The position numbers were made by a program, and so were the translations under genes. Below are positions 56,631 through 64,000 of a stretch of 64,000 nucleotides of DNA, in pieces. The stretch lies in the NCBI RefSeq assembly GCF_000720425.1, contig NZ_JOAJ01000010.1:124001-188000 (forward strand), written 5' to 3'. The first letter of the stretch is position 1. Every line of letters begins with the position of its first letter. This stretch comes from Nocardia rhamnosiphila NBRC 108938 (GTDB lineage Bacteria > Actinomycetota > Actinomycetes > Mycobacteriales > Mycobacteriaceae). The notes under the pieces are model-generated. The model was given only the letters and a program-made list of their open reading frames with translations, searched no databases and was not told the origin of the DNA.

Positions 56631-58019
56631 TCAGACCTTGTGGGGTTCGCTCGCGCGCAACATATCTTCGCGCTCGACGACCTTGACCCGCTCGCGGCCC
56701 TCGGGCTCGCCCAGCGAGCGCTCGTGCGCGTCGAGCCGGTACCAGCCGGCCCAGGTGGTGAACGGGATACCCCGGCCCTCCAGGAACTCCAGCACGGCCT
56801 CGGGCTGCGGGTTCTCGGCCGGCACGAACTTCGTGCTGTCGTCCACGAGGCAGGCGACCGTCTCGTTCGCGTCACCCTTGGTGTGGCCGATGAGCCCGAC
56901 CGGACCGCGTTTGATCCAGCCGGTCACATAGGTGCCGGGCATATAGCGGGCGGCACCGTCGGCACCCTCGTCGACCAGGACCCGGCCGGCCTCGTTCGGG
57001 ATGACCCCGGCCTGATCATCGAAGGGCAGCTCCGAGATGTTCTGCGACAGGTAACCGACGGCCCGGTAGACGGCCTGCACATCCCATTCCTTGAAGGTGC
57101 CGGTGCCCTTCACATTGCCGGTGCCGTCGAGCTGGGTGCGTTCGGTACGCAGACCCACGACCCGGCCGTCCTCACCGAGGATCTCCGAAGGCGATTCGAA
57201 GAAGTGCAGGAACAGCTTGTGCGGGCGCTCGCCCTGGTCGCGGATGGCCCACTGTTCGAGGGTGTTGGCCACCATATCGACCTGCTTGGAATGGCGCCGG
57301 GCCGCTTCGGAACCCTCGTCGTAGTCGATGTCCTCCGGATCGACGATCACCTCGATCGTCGGGGAGTGGTCGAGTTCGCGCAGTTCCAGCGGGGTGAACT
57401 TGGCCTGCGCCGGGCCGCGGCGGCCGAACACGTGCACCTCGACGGCCTTGTTGTTCTTCAGGCCCGTGTACACGTTCGGCGGGATCTCGGTCGGCAGCAG
57501 TTCGTCACCGGTCTTGGCCAGCACGCGCGCCACATCGAGGGCGACATTGCCGACACCGAGCACCGCGACCTTCTCCGCCTCCAGCGGCCAGGTGCGCGGC
57601 ACGTCCGGGTGCCCGTCGTACCAGGACACGAAGTCGGCCGCGCCGTAGGAGCCGTCCAGGTCGATACCCGGGATGGGCAGCGCCCGGTCGGCGTTGGCGC
57701 CGGTGGAGAAGATCACCGCGTCGTAGAAGCGACGCAGATCCGACAGCGTGATGTCGGTGCCGTAGTCGATATTGCCGAGCAGGCGCACCTGCTCCTTGTC
57801 CAGCACCTTGTGCAGGGCGGTGACAATGCCCTTGATCCGCGGATGGTCCGGCGCCACGCCGTAGCGGATCAGTCCGAACGGGGCGGGCATCCGCTCGAAC
57901 AGATCGATCGAGACGTCCGCATCGGATTTCATCAACGCGTCAGCGGCATAGATACCGGCCGGCCCGGCCCCGACGATCGCGATCCGAAGCGGGCGGTTCG
58001 CTTCCTTCTGCTCGGTCAT
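56631..58019 (-). CDS. fprA: NADPH-ferredoxin reductase FprA
   Basis: A 462-residue flavoprotein homologous to adrenodoxin reductase. The FAD site is RIAIVGAGPAGIYAADAL, the NADPH site VAVLGVGNVALDVARVL, and FGRRGPAQAKFTPLELREL plus YVTGWIKRGPVGLIGHTKGDANET are conserved family blocks. It passes electrons from NADPH to ferredoxins, supporting cytochrome P450 and iron metabolism. An IdeR-type iron box lies 47-65 bases upstream of the start codon, implying induction by iron limitation, as reported for the mycobacterial homologue Rv3106. Confidence 0.93.
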   Translation of the reverse strand: MTEQKEANRPLRIAIVGAGPAGIYAADALMKSDADVSIDLFERMPAPFGLIRYGVAPDHPRIKGIVTALHKVLDKEQVRLLGNIDYGTDITLSDLRRFYDAVIFSTGANADRALPIPGIDLDGSYGAADFVSWYDGHPDVPRTWPLEAEKVAVLGVGNVALDVARVLAKTGDELLPTEIPPNVYTGLKNNKAVEVHVFGRRGPAQAKFTPLELRELDHSPTIEVIVDPEDIDYDEGSEAARRHSKQVDMVANTLEQWAIRDQGERPHKLFLHFFESPSEILGEDGRVVGLRTERTQLDGTGNVKGTGTFKEWDVQAVYRAVGYLSQNISELPFDDQAGVIPNEAGRVLVDEGADGAARYMPGTYVTGWIKRGPVGLIGHTKGDANETVACLVDDSTKFVPAENPQPEAVLEFLEGRGIPFTTWAGWYRLDAHERSLGEPEGRERVKVVEREDMLRASEPHKV

Positions 58020-58065
58020 CTGTTACGCGCACCCTTATCGGTCGAAAGAATCACTGGCGTTGTTG

Positions 58066-58084
58066 TTAGCTTAGGCTAACTTGA
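58066..58084. promoter_or_regulatory. IdeR/DtxR iron box upstream of fprA
   Basis: TTAGCTTAGGCTAACTTGA matches the 19-base DtxR/IdeR consensus TTAGGTTAGSCTAACCTAA at 16 positions, with the central TTAGGCTAA intact. It sits just upstream of fprA and 164 bases from the divergent membrane-protein gene. Iron-bound IdeR would repress fprA. Confidence 0.75.
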
Positions 58085-58247
58085 CGCGCGGCTCGTATGC
58101 ACCTACATCGCGCCGTCCGTGGGCGGCTGTTCACCGTTCGTCGTCCCACGTCTGCGCGGGTAGCGCTGTGCTGCGGTACCCGCCGTACCCGCGATTCTAT
58201 CGGGGTGCGGGCACGGTGCGATCCGGGGACCAGGGATGATCGTCGGT

Positions 58248-58718
58248 ATGAGCGATCCCGGAGCGGCCGACGAGCAGCCCGCCACCGAATCGGGCGACGA
58301 CGAGCGACCGCGCTCGATCACCCCGTTCGTCGTGGCCGCGGCGGTCGCGGCCCTGGTCCTGGCGGGTGTACTCATCGCCGGCCTGGTGGCGCCCGCTGAG
58401 AAAAATGTCACAGATTCCGATCGGATCGCGGGAGCGGTCCGGGAGTTCGCCGATGTGAGCAACCGCTACGGGCCCGAACCGCCCCGCCAGGCGGTCTGCC
58501 CCGGTTTCGTGCCCGCCCGCTCCCCGCTGGCCGGACAGCTGAAACCCGGCGAAACCGGAAAAGATATCGAAATCACCGGATTCGGCCCCGTCCACATCAC
58601 CGGCGATACCGCGAATATCGAAGTGACCAGCCGTGTGGAAGGCGAGGAGCGGACCGCGACCTGGTGGCTGTTCCAGTCCGACGGCGACTGGCTGGTGTGC
58701 AACCAGCCGGCCGGCTGA
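58248..58718 (+). CDS. Hypothetical single-pass membrane protein
   Basis: A 156-residue protein: an acidic cytoplasmic N-terminus (SDPGAADEQPATESGDDERPR), one membrane helix (PFVVAAAVAALVLAGVLIAGLVAP), then an extracytoplasmic domain of about 105 residues with a nuclear-transport-factor-2-like feel (VREFADVSNRYG, DTANIEVTSRVEGEERTATWWLFQSDGDWLVC). Two Cys residues (QAVCPGF, WLVCNQ) may pair. ATG 58236 is an alternative start. Similar proteins (e.g. Rv0361-like) are conserved in mycolata without known function. It lies in the gap between fprA and the SAM-IV riboswitch. Confidence 0.65.
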   Translation: MSDPGAADEQPATESGDDERPRSITPFVVAAAVAALVLAGVLIAGLVAPAEKNVTDSDRIAGAVREFADVSNRYGPEPPRQAVCPGFVPARSPLAGQLKPGETGKDIEITGFGPVHITGDTANIEVTSRVEGEERTATWWLFQSDGDWLVCNQPAG

Positions 58719-58782
58719 GCCCGCCGAAGGCGTCAACCGATGTTTGACACGCCCCGACCTCGCCGGGCAATCTTTTCGGTTA

Positions 58783-58862
58783 GGTCATGAGTACCAGCGC
58801 CAAGCCCCGGCTCGCTGGTCGGCAACCCTCCTCCGCGGTGGGGTGCTCCGGGTGACGACCTG
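58783..58862 (+). ncRNA. SAM-IV riboswitch
   Basis: The segment runs GGTCATGAGTACCAGCG, CAAGCCCCGGCTCGCTGGTC, GGCAACCCTCC, then the pseudoknot arm GGTGGGGTGCTCCGGGTGA and a closing GACGACC, which pairs with the opening GGTCA. This is the actinobacterial SAM-IV consensus almost base for base. It lies 51 bases upstream of a rhodanese-metZ operon, so S-adenosylmethionine should turn methionine synthesis down through translation or attenuation. Confidence 0.85.
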
Positions 58863-58912
58863 GCACGCATCGATCGGATGCGGCAAGTGCGGATTCACAG
58901 GAGGTGCCACGT

Positions 58913-59329
58913 ATGAGTTACGCAGGGGATATCGGCCCGGAGCAGGCATGGGAACTGCTGACCGAGAACCCGGACGCAGTCCTGGTGGACGTGCGGACCG
59001 AAGCCGAATGGAAGTTCGTCGGAGTACCCGACACCAGCTCCATCGCCAAGCCGACGCTGCTGGTGGAGTGGGTCCACGGCACCGGCACCCGCAATGCCGA
59101 ATTCCTGGACCAGCTGCGTAGCGCCCTGTCCGACCGCCCCGCGGACGCGCCCGTGCTCTTCCTGTGTCGCTCCGGCCAGCGTTCGGCGCATGCGGCCGAC
59201 GCCGCGACCGCCGCGGGTATCGGACCCTCCTACAACATCAGCGACGGCTTCGAGGGCCCGCTGGACGAACTCGGGCACCGCGGCGGCTCCGGCTGGCGGG
59301 CCCACGGACTGCCCTGGCGGCAGTCGTGA
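58913..59329 (+). CDS. Rhodanese-domain sulfurtransferase
   Basis: A 138-residue single rhodanese domain with the active-site loop LFLCRSGQRSAHAA (persulfide Cys) and VLVDVRTEAEWKFVGVPD. AGGAGG eight bases upstream fixes ATG 58913. Its stop overlaps metZ as GTGA, and the same order occurs at Rv0390-Rv0391, so it probably supplies or channels sulfur to the O-succinylhomoserine sulfhydrylase. It lies directly behind a SAM-IV riboswitch. Confidence 0.87.
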   Translation: MSYAGDIGPEQAWELLTENPDAVLVDVRTEAEWKFVGVPDTSSIAKPTLLVEWVHGTGTRNAEFLDQLRSALSDRPADAPVLFLCRSGQRSAHAADAATAAGIGPSYNISDGFEGPLDELGHRGGSGWRAHGLPWRQS

Positions 59330-60540
59330 TCAGCGGCGGTTCGTTCGAACGGCCCTTACCCGAAGGAGTCGGTCCGGCGACACTGGGTGTGCGTGGAGGC
59401 CTGAGCCGCTCGGGGTTCGACGAAACCTCCGAGGCCCTGTACCTGAACTCCGGGTTCGTCTACGCCAGCGCCGAAGCGGCCGAGGCCGCGTTCACCGGGG
59501 ACAACCCGCACTACGTGTACTCCCGCTACGGGAACCCGACGGTGACCACCTTCCAGGAGCGGATGCGCCTGCTCGACGGCGCCGAAGCCTGTTTCGCGAC
59601 CGCCAGCGGGATGGCCGCCGTTTTCGTCGCCCTCGGTGCGCTGCTGAAGGCGGGCGACCGGCTGGTGGCCGCGCGCAGCCTGTTCGGCTCCTGTTTCGTG
59701 GTGTGCAACGAGATCCTGCCCCGCTGGGGTGTCGAGACCGTGTTCGTAGACGGCGAAGATCTCGACCAGTGGGAAGCGGCACTGTCCGTACCCACCACCG
59801 CGGTGTTCTTCGAGACTCCGGCCAACCCGATGCAGACTCTGGTCGACGTGCGCGAGGTCTGCGAGCTCGCGCACGCCGCGGGCGCGCAGGTGGTCCTGGA
59901 CAATGTGTTCGCCACCCCGCTACTGCAGCGTGGCTTCGAACTCGGCGCCGATGTGGTGGTCTACTCGGGCACCAAACACATCGACGGTCAGGGCCGGGTA
60001 CTGGGCGGCGCGATTCTCGGTACCTCCGAGTACATCGAAGGCCCGGTCAAGACGCTCATGCGCCACACCGGCCCGGCTCTGAGCCCGTTCAACGCCTGGA
60101 CCCTGCTCAAAGGTCTGGAAACCATGCCGCTGCGGGTCCGCCAGTCCACCGATTCGGCGCTGCGTATCGCGCGCTACCTGGACGAACATCCGGCCGTGAG
60201 CTGGGTCCGGTACCCGTTCCTGGAATCGCATCCGCAGTACGCGCTGGCGGCCGCCCAGATGAGCGGCGGCGGCACCGTGGTGACCTTCGAACTCGCGGCC
60301 GCCGCGGACCTCGCGAAGAAGCGGGCCTTCGAGGTGCTGAACAGGTTGCGCATCATCGATATCTCCAACAACCTGGGCGACGCGAAAAGCCTCATCACCC
60401 ACCCGGCGACCACCACCCACCGGGCCATGGGCCCGGAGGGTCGGGCGAGCATCGGACTCTCGGACGGGGTCGTCCGGGTCTCGATCGGCCTGGAAGACGT
60501 CGAGGACCTCCTCGGCGACCTCGACCACGCGTTGAGCTGA
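59326..60540 (+). CDS. metZ: O-succinylhomoserine sulfhydrylase
   Basis: A 404-residue PLP enzyme of the Cys/Met metabolism family making homocysteine from O-succinylhomoserine and sulfide. Recognisable blocks are NPTVTTFQERMRLLDGAEACFATASGMAAV, the PLP lysine in VVYSGTKHIDGQGR, PFNAWTLLKGLETMPLR and THPATTTHRAMGPEGR. GTG 59326 overlaps the rhodanese stop. Riboswitch control upstream matches its role in methionine synthesis. Confidence 0.92.
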   Translation: MISGGSFERPLPEGVGPATLGVRGGLSRSGFDETSEALYLNSGFVYASAEAAEAAFTGDNPHYVYSRYGNPTVTTFQERMRLLDGAEACFATASGMAAVFVALGALLKAGDRLVAARSLFGSCFVVCNEILPRWGVETVFVDGEDLDQWEAALSVPTTAVFFETPANPMQTLVDVREVCELAHAAGAQVVLDNVFATPLLQRGFELGADVVVYSGTKHIDGQGRVLGGAILGTSEYIEGPVKTLMRHTGPALSPFNAWTLLKGLETMPLRVRQSTDSALRIARYLDEHPAVSWVRYPFLESHPQYALAAAQMSGGGTVVTFELAAAADLAKKRAFEVLNRLRIIDISNNLGDAKSLITHPATTTHRAMGPEGRASIGLSDGVVRVSIGLEDVEDLLGDLDHALS

Positions 60541-60575
60541 CCGCGCAGCGGCCCCGGTCCACGCCTACGGCCCGC

Positions 60576-61391
60576 TCAGGTCAGCGGATTCGCTGCCTCC
60601 GTGAACGGGGTACGAACCCGCCCGACCAGGTCGGCGACCGAGCTCAGCACCGAGGTCGGCCGGTACGGATACTGCTCGACCGATACCTTCGTCGAGATGC
60701 CGGAGGTCACCAGGATAGTGCGCATACCGGCTTCCATCCCGGAGATCACATCGGTGTCCATCCGGTCGCCGATCATCACACTGGTCTGGGAGTGGGCGTC
60801 GATGCGGCGCAGCGCCGAGCGCATCATCAGCGGGTTCGGTTTGCCGATGTAGTAGGGGTCGCGGCCGGTGGCCCGGGTGATCAGGGCCGCGACCGAACCG
60901 GTCGCGGGCAGTACGCCGTCCCGGGACGGTCCGGTCGGGTCGGGGTTGGTGGCGATGAACCGCGCCCCGCGCTCGACCAGCCGGATAGCCGTGGTGATCG
61001 CCTCGAACGAATAGGTGCGGGTCTCGCCCAGCACCACGTAGTCGGGGTCCACCTCGGTCAGGACGTAGCCGATCTCGTGCAGAGCGGTCGTGAGTCCGGA
61101 CTCGCCCACCACGTAGGCGGTGCCGCCCGGTCGCTGCTCGTTGAGGAAACTGGCGGTGGCCAGCGCCGAGGTCCAGATCGAATTTTCCGGGATCTCCAGC
61201 CCGGTCTGGCGCAACCGGGCCTGCAGATCGCGGGGTGTGCGGATCGAATTGTTGGTCAGTACCAGGAACGGGATCTCCTCGGCCCGTAATTCGGCGAGGA
61301 ACTCGTCGGCGCCGGGCACCATATGGTCCTCGTGCACCAGCACCCCGTCCATATCGGTGAGGTAGGACAAAATCCGGTCATCTGGGCTCAC
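60576..61391 (-). CDS. HAD-superfamily NagD-like phosphatase
   Basis: A 271-residue HAD hydrolase of subclass IIA. Motif I is YLTDMDGVLVHED, motif II FLVLTNNSIRTP, and motif III/IV YYIGKPNPLMMRSAL with VMIGDRMDTDVISGMEAGM. Family members dephosphorylate nucleoside monophosphates or glycolytic by-products. GTG 61391 is taken as start (MSPDDRILSYLTDMDG); upstream residues are Arg-rich and non-coding. It converges with metZ with 35 bases between stops. Confidence 0.85.
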   Translation of the reverse strand: MSPDDRILSYLTDMDGVLVHEDHMVPGADEFLAELRAEEIPFLVLTNNSIRTPRDLQARLRQTGLEIPENSIWTSALATASFLNEQRPGGTAYVVGESGLTTALHEIGYVLTEVDPDYVVLGETRTYSFEAITTAIRLVERGARFIATNPDPTGPSRDGVLPATGSVAALITRATGRDPYYIGKPNPLMMRSALRRIDAHSQTSVMIGDRMDTDVISGMEAGMRTILVTSGISTKVSVEQYPYRPTSVLSSVADLVGRVRTPFTEAANPLT

Positions 61392-61642
61392 CCCGTCATT
61401 CTGCTCTTCGTGGCGCGCGGGCCGGGTATGCCGCGCCCCGGAGCGGGGAACACACGGCGGGAACGAGCCCGCCGCCACCGCCCGCGCCCGCCGACCGACG
61501 CGCCCGTCCGATGCGGGCCCGCGCGCTTCCGCCTTCGCTCCGGCCGTCCGTGGGTTGCGGGTGGGCTCGGCCCAACTCCGCCTATTAGTGTCGAATCCGG
61601 GCCGGCGACGGTCCGACCACAACGCGACAGGAGTGGGCGCAC

Positions 61643-62653
61643 ATGGGTGAACTGAAGCTCGGATACAAAGCATCGGCGGAACAATTCGGACCCCGGGAAC
61701 TGGTAGAGCTGGCGGTACTGGTCGAGGAACACGGCCTCGACAGCGCCACGGTCAGCGATCATTTCCAGCCGTGGCGGCACAAGGGCGGCCACGCGCCGTT
61801 CTCTCTGGCCTGGCTGGCCGCGGCGGGTGAGCGCACCGAGCGGATCCTGCTCGGTACCTCGGTGCTCACCCCTACCTTCCGGTACAACCCCGCCGTGATC
61901 GCGCAGGCGTTCGCGACACTGGGCTGCCTGTATCCGGGCCGGGTGATGCTGGGTGTGGGCACCGGTGAGGCGCTCAACGAGATCGCCACCGGTTACTCCG
62001 GGGAATGGCCGGAGTTCAAGGAGCGCTTCGCGCGGCTGCGCGAATCGGTGGACCTGATGCGCGCCCTGTGGACCGGCGCCCGCACCGATTTCGACGGCAC
62101 CTATTACAAGACGGTCGGCGCCTCCATCTACGACGTCCCCGAAGGCGGGATCCCGGTCTACATCGCCGCCGGCGGCCCGGTGGTGGCCCGGTACGCGGGC
62201 CGCGCCGGCGACGGGTTCATCTGCACCTCCGGTAAGGGCATGGACCTGTACACGGAGAAGCTGATGCCGGCGGTGGCCGAGGGCGCGGCGAAGGTGGACC
62301 GCGAGGTCGGCACGATCGACCGGATGATCGAGATCAAGATCTCCTACGACACCGACCCCGAACTCGCGCTGGAGAACACCCGCTTCTGGGCGCCGCTGTC
62401 GCTGACCCCCGAGCAGAAGCACAGCATCCACGACCCCATCGAAATGGAAGAAGCGGCCGACGCACTGCCGATCGAGCAGATCGCCAAACGCTGGATCGTC
62501 GCCAGCGATCCGGACGAAGCTGTCGAACTGGTGAAGCCCTACGTGGACGCCGGGCTCAATCACCTGGTCTTCCACGCACCCGGACACGACCAGAAGCGCT
62601 TCCTGGACCTGTTCCAGCGCGATCTCGCCCCGCGCTTGCGCAAACTCGGGTAG
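61643..62653 (+). CDS. fgd: F420-dependent glucose-6-phosphate dehydrogenase
   Basis: A 336-residue F420 enzyme: [102 protein letters not shown]. These match mycobacterial Fgd1 almost throughout, including the His (DHFQPWRHK) and Glu near residue 109 of the active site. It oxidises glucose 6-phosphate and supplies F420H2. CAGGAG precedes ATG 61643. It lies upstream of pta, as in M. tuberculosis (Rv0407-Rv0408), but a regulator gene is inserted between them. Confidence 0.93.
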   Translation: MGELKLGYKASAEQFGPRELVELAVLVEEHGLDSATVSDHFQPWRHKGGHAPFSLAWLAAAGERTERILLGTSVLTPTFRYNPAVIAQAFATLGCLYPGRVMLGVGTGEALNEIATGYSGEWPEFKERFARLRESVDLMRALWTGARTDFDGTYYKTVGASIYDVPEGGIPVYIAAGGPVVARYAGRAGDGFICTSGKGMDLYTEKLMPAVAEGAAKVDREVGTIDRMIEIKISYDTDPELALENTRFWAPLSLTPEQKHSIHDPIEMEEAADALPIEQIAKRWIVASDPDEAVELVKPYVDAGLNHLVFHAPGHDQKRFLDLFQRDLAPRLRKLG

Positions 62654-62802
62654 GCGTCCGGGCACCGGACGGGCCTGCCCCTGAAAGTAGCGGCATGAGG
62701 CCTGCGAGCTCCTCGGCTACCGTCCGAGCGACAGGAGATCCCGCGTCGCCCGGACGGGCACTGCCGCGGGAACCGGGACGGGGTGAGGTCGGTGGTTGCG
62801 TA

Positions 62803-63606
62803 ATGGACGGCCGATGGTTCCGTCGCATGGTCGGGCCGAGAGTGCGGAACGCGGTGGACGGAGCCGCTCAGGTCGGCACGGGAATGCCGCGGGGCGCCGC
62901 GGACGAACTGCACGAGGGGCTGCAGACGATGGGATCCGCGGACACGGGCGGATCGGAGCCGGTCCGCGCGGGAACGACCGGCACAGAGAGTCCACGGCCG
63001 CCGGCGACCGGCGACGGTCGCCCGCCGGTGGCCGCGCCGCAACGACGTGCCCGACAGCGGCCCCGTTCCGGCGACGGGGAATGGCCTGATACCGCCCACA
63101 GAACATTCGCGGACTGGCTGTGGGACGCCCGCAACCGGCGCGAGCTGTCCCAGGCGGATATCGCTGAGAGAATCGGCCAGAAGTCGAAGGCTCACGTCGG
63201 CCAGATCGAGCGGGGCGGGGGTGTCACCCGTGATACCGCGCGGCGTCTCCTCGAGGCATTGCGTGCCCCGGACGAGGTGCACACGGCGGTACTGGGACGC
63301 TACTTCGGCCCGACGGACCGATCGACCGGCAAACGTGACTTCCCCGACCCGGCCGACCACGACTTCCCGAACACCTGGTTCCGGGCAGCGCGCGTGTCAC
63401 AGGAAATCGGCCAGGCGGACCTGGCCGAGCGAGCGAATGTCGCCGGCTCGACCCTGGGTATGAAGGAGCGGGCCGAGGTCGCTCCCCGGATGAAGGAAAG
63501 GCAGATCGGCTACGAGCTGGCGCTGCGTCTCCTGGATGGATTGGCAGCTCCCGAACATGTGACCAGAGCCGTAGTGGAGAAGTTCTATCGCGACGCGGCG
63601 CCGTAA
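62803..63606 (+). CDS. XRE-family protein with two helix-turn-helix units
   Basis: A 267-residue protein with two XRE-like units. HTH 1 is near residues 80-135: FADWLWDARNRRELSQADIAERIG and AHVGQIERGGGVTRDTARRLL. HTH 2 is near 185-245: WFRAARVSQEIGQADLAERANV and TLGMKERAEVAPRMKERQIG. The linker and N-terminus are Gly/Pro/Arg-rich and probably disordered. ATG 62803 is chosen; the frame is open from 62695. It sits between fgd and pta, where no gene occurs in M. tuberculosis. A phage-type or toxin-linked regulator is possible; targets unknown. Confidence 0.65.
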   Translation: MDGRWFRRMVGPRVRNAVDGAAQVGTGMPRGAADELHEGLQTMGSADTGGSEPVRAGTTGTESPRPPATGDGRPPVAAPQRRARQRPRSGDGEWPDTAHRTFADWLWDARNRRELSQADIAERIGQKSKAHVGQIERGGGVTRDTARRLLEALRAPDEVHTAVLGRYFGPTDRSTGKRDFPDPADHDFPNTWFRAARVSQEIGQADLAERANVAGSTLGMKERAEVAPRMKERQIGYELALRLLDGLAAPEHVTRAVVEKFYRDAAP

Positions 63607-63636
63607 CCGGGTGATCGGTATGGCTACGCTCATGGC

Positions 63637-64000
63637 ATGGCCGAGGTAGCTGCGTCCAGTGTGTACATCGCGTCGCCGGAGGGCGATACCGGTAAGTCGA
63701 CCGTGGCGCTCGGCGTGCTGCAGATGCTGTGCGCGACCACCGCGCGGGTGGGGGTGTTCCGGCCGATCACCCGTTCGGCCACCGAACCGGATTACATTCT
63801 CGAGTTGCTGCTCGAGCACAGCACCGCCGATATCGAGTACCAGCAGGCGGTGGGTGTCGGGTATGAGCAGGTGCACGCCGACCCGGATGCCGCGATCTCC
63901 GAGATCGTCATGCGGTATCACGAGGTGGCCGCGGTCTGTGACGCCGTGGTCATCGTCGGCAGCGACTACACCGATGTGGCGAGTCCGAGCGAGCTGCGGT
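63637..64000 (+). CDS. pta: Phosphate acetyltransferase, N-terminal part
   Basis: The first 121 codons of a long Pta. The N-terminal P-loop-like domain reads SVYIASPEGDTGKSTVALGVLQML (GDTGKST), then VGVFRPITR and YQQAVGVGYEQVHADPDAAISEIVMRYH, typical of the AAA_26/dethiobiotin-synthetase-like domain of two-domain Pta proteins. Pta makes acetyl phosphate from acetyl-CoA. ackA is expected just beyond the window, as in Rv0408-Rv0409. Truncated by the window edge. Confidence 0.88.
   Translation, partial: MAEVAASSVYIASPEGDTGKSTVALGVLQMLCATTARVGVFRPITRSATEPDYILELLLEHSTADIEYQQAVGVGYEQVHADPDAAISEIVMRYHEVAAVCDAVVIVGSDYTDVASPSELR

Noticed and set aside
60533..60597. Terminator hairpin between metZ and the HAD gene
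   Set aside because: Arms GCTGACC and GGTCAGC are only seven bases with a loop of nearly 40; too weak to claim.

Overview
The window looks like chromosome from a GC-rich mycolic-acid actinomycete, most likely Nocardia or a close relative. Codon use is strongly GC3-biased and GTG/TTG starts are common. It carries a PknG/GlnH/GlnX set, F420-dependent glucose-6-phosphate dehydrogenase, FprA behind an IdeR-type iron box, a SAM-IV riboswitch before a rhodanese-metZ pair, and an orphan ESX (WXG100) pair. No tRNA, rRNA or CRISPR array was seen.

Layout. 1-5006: end of a TetR gene, a frameshifted ADP-ribosyltransferase-like gene, a GNAT enzyme, a LysR regulator divergent from an ankyrin lipoprotein, then DoxX- and TspO-like membrane proteins. 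5087-8545: a lower-GC type VII toxin module on the minus strand (two WXG100 proteins, a PD-(D/E)XK-like nuclease toxin, a DUF6086 immunity candidate and three small genes), followed by a plus-strand HExxH metallopeptidase with a companion. 10527-19666: a seven-gene minus operon for branched or isoprenoid acyl-CoA breakdown (AtuA-like, fadE13, accD2, accA2, fadE12, echA7, TetR), with the gene content of Rv0971c-Rv0976c and a palindromic operator upstream. 19850-25304: a lower-GC island made of a decayed transposase and an operon of a micropeptide, a TPR protein, a small membrane protein, an HTTM-like protein and an MFS exporter. This reads like an undescribed peptide (RiPP-like) system.

25917-29941: a small membrane protein, a decayed response regulator and thiE/thiOSG. 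30065-34170: an ABC transporter, a class III nucleotide cyclase and a LysR. 34329-39898: a DnaE-type polymerase, split RibD-like deaminase and reductase genes, and a Nudix hydrolase. 40084-45451: glnX-glnH-pknG, the amino-acid sensing kinase operon, here with an unusually long repetitive PknG N-terminus. 45725-51790: an Mcr-like racemase, Ogt, a VOC/WYL/YdeI group that shares a paired operator, an 8-bp tandem repeat, and a cutinase-like esterase preceded by two hydrophobic micropeptides. 52111-58718: an LLM oxidoreductase, small membrane proteins, a truncated quinone oxidoreductase divergent from its TetR, an amidohydrolase and fprA. 58783-64000: SAM-IV riboswitch, rhodanese, metZ, a HAD phosphatase, fgd, a double-HTH regulator and the start of pta.

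The core genes from thi to pta match those of M. tuberculosis Rv0390-Rv0391 and Rv0407-Rv0417, but they are spread out by accessory insertions. The strongest candidates for something new are the micropeptide operon at 20192-25150, the hydrophobic micropeptides at 51425-51790, and the WYL regulon whose operator occurs twice.
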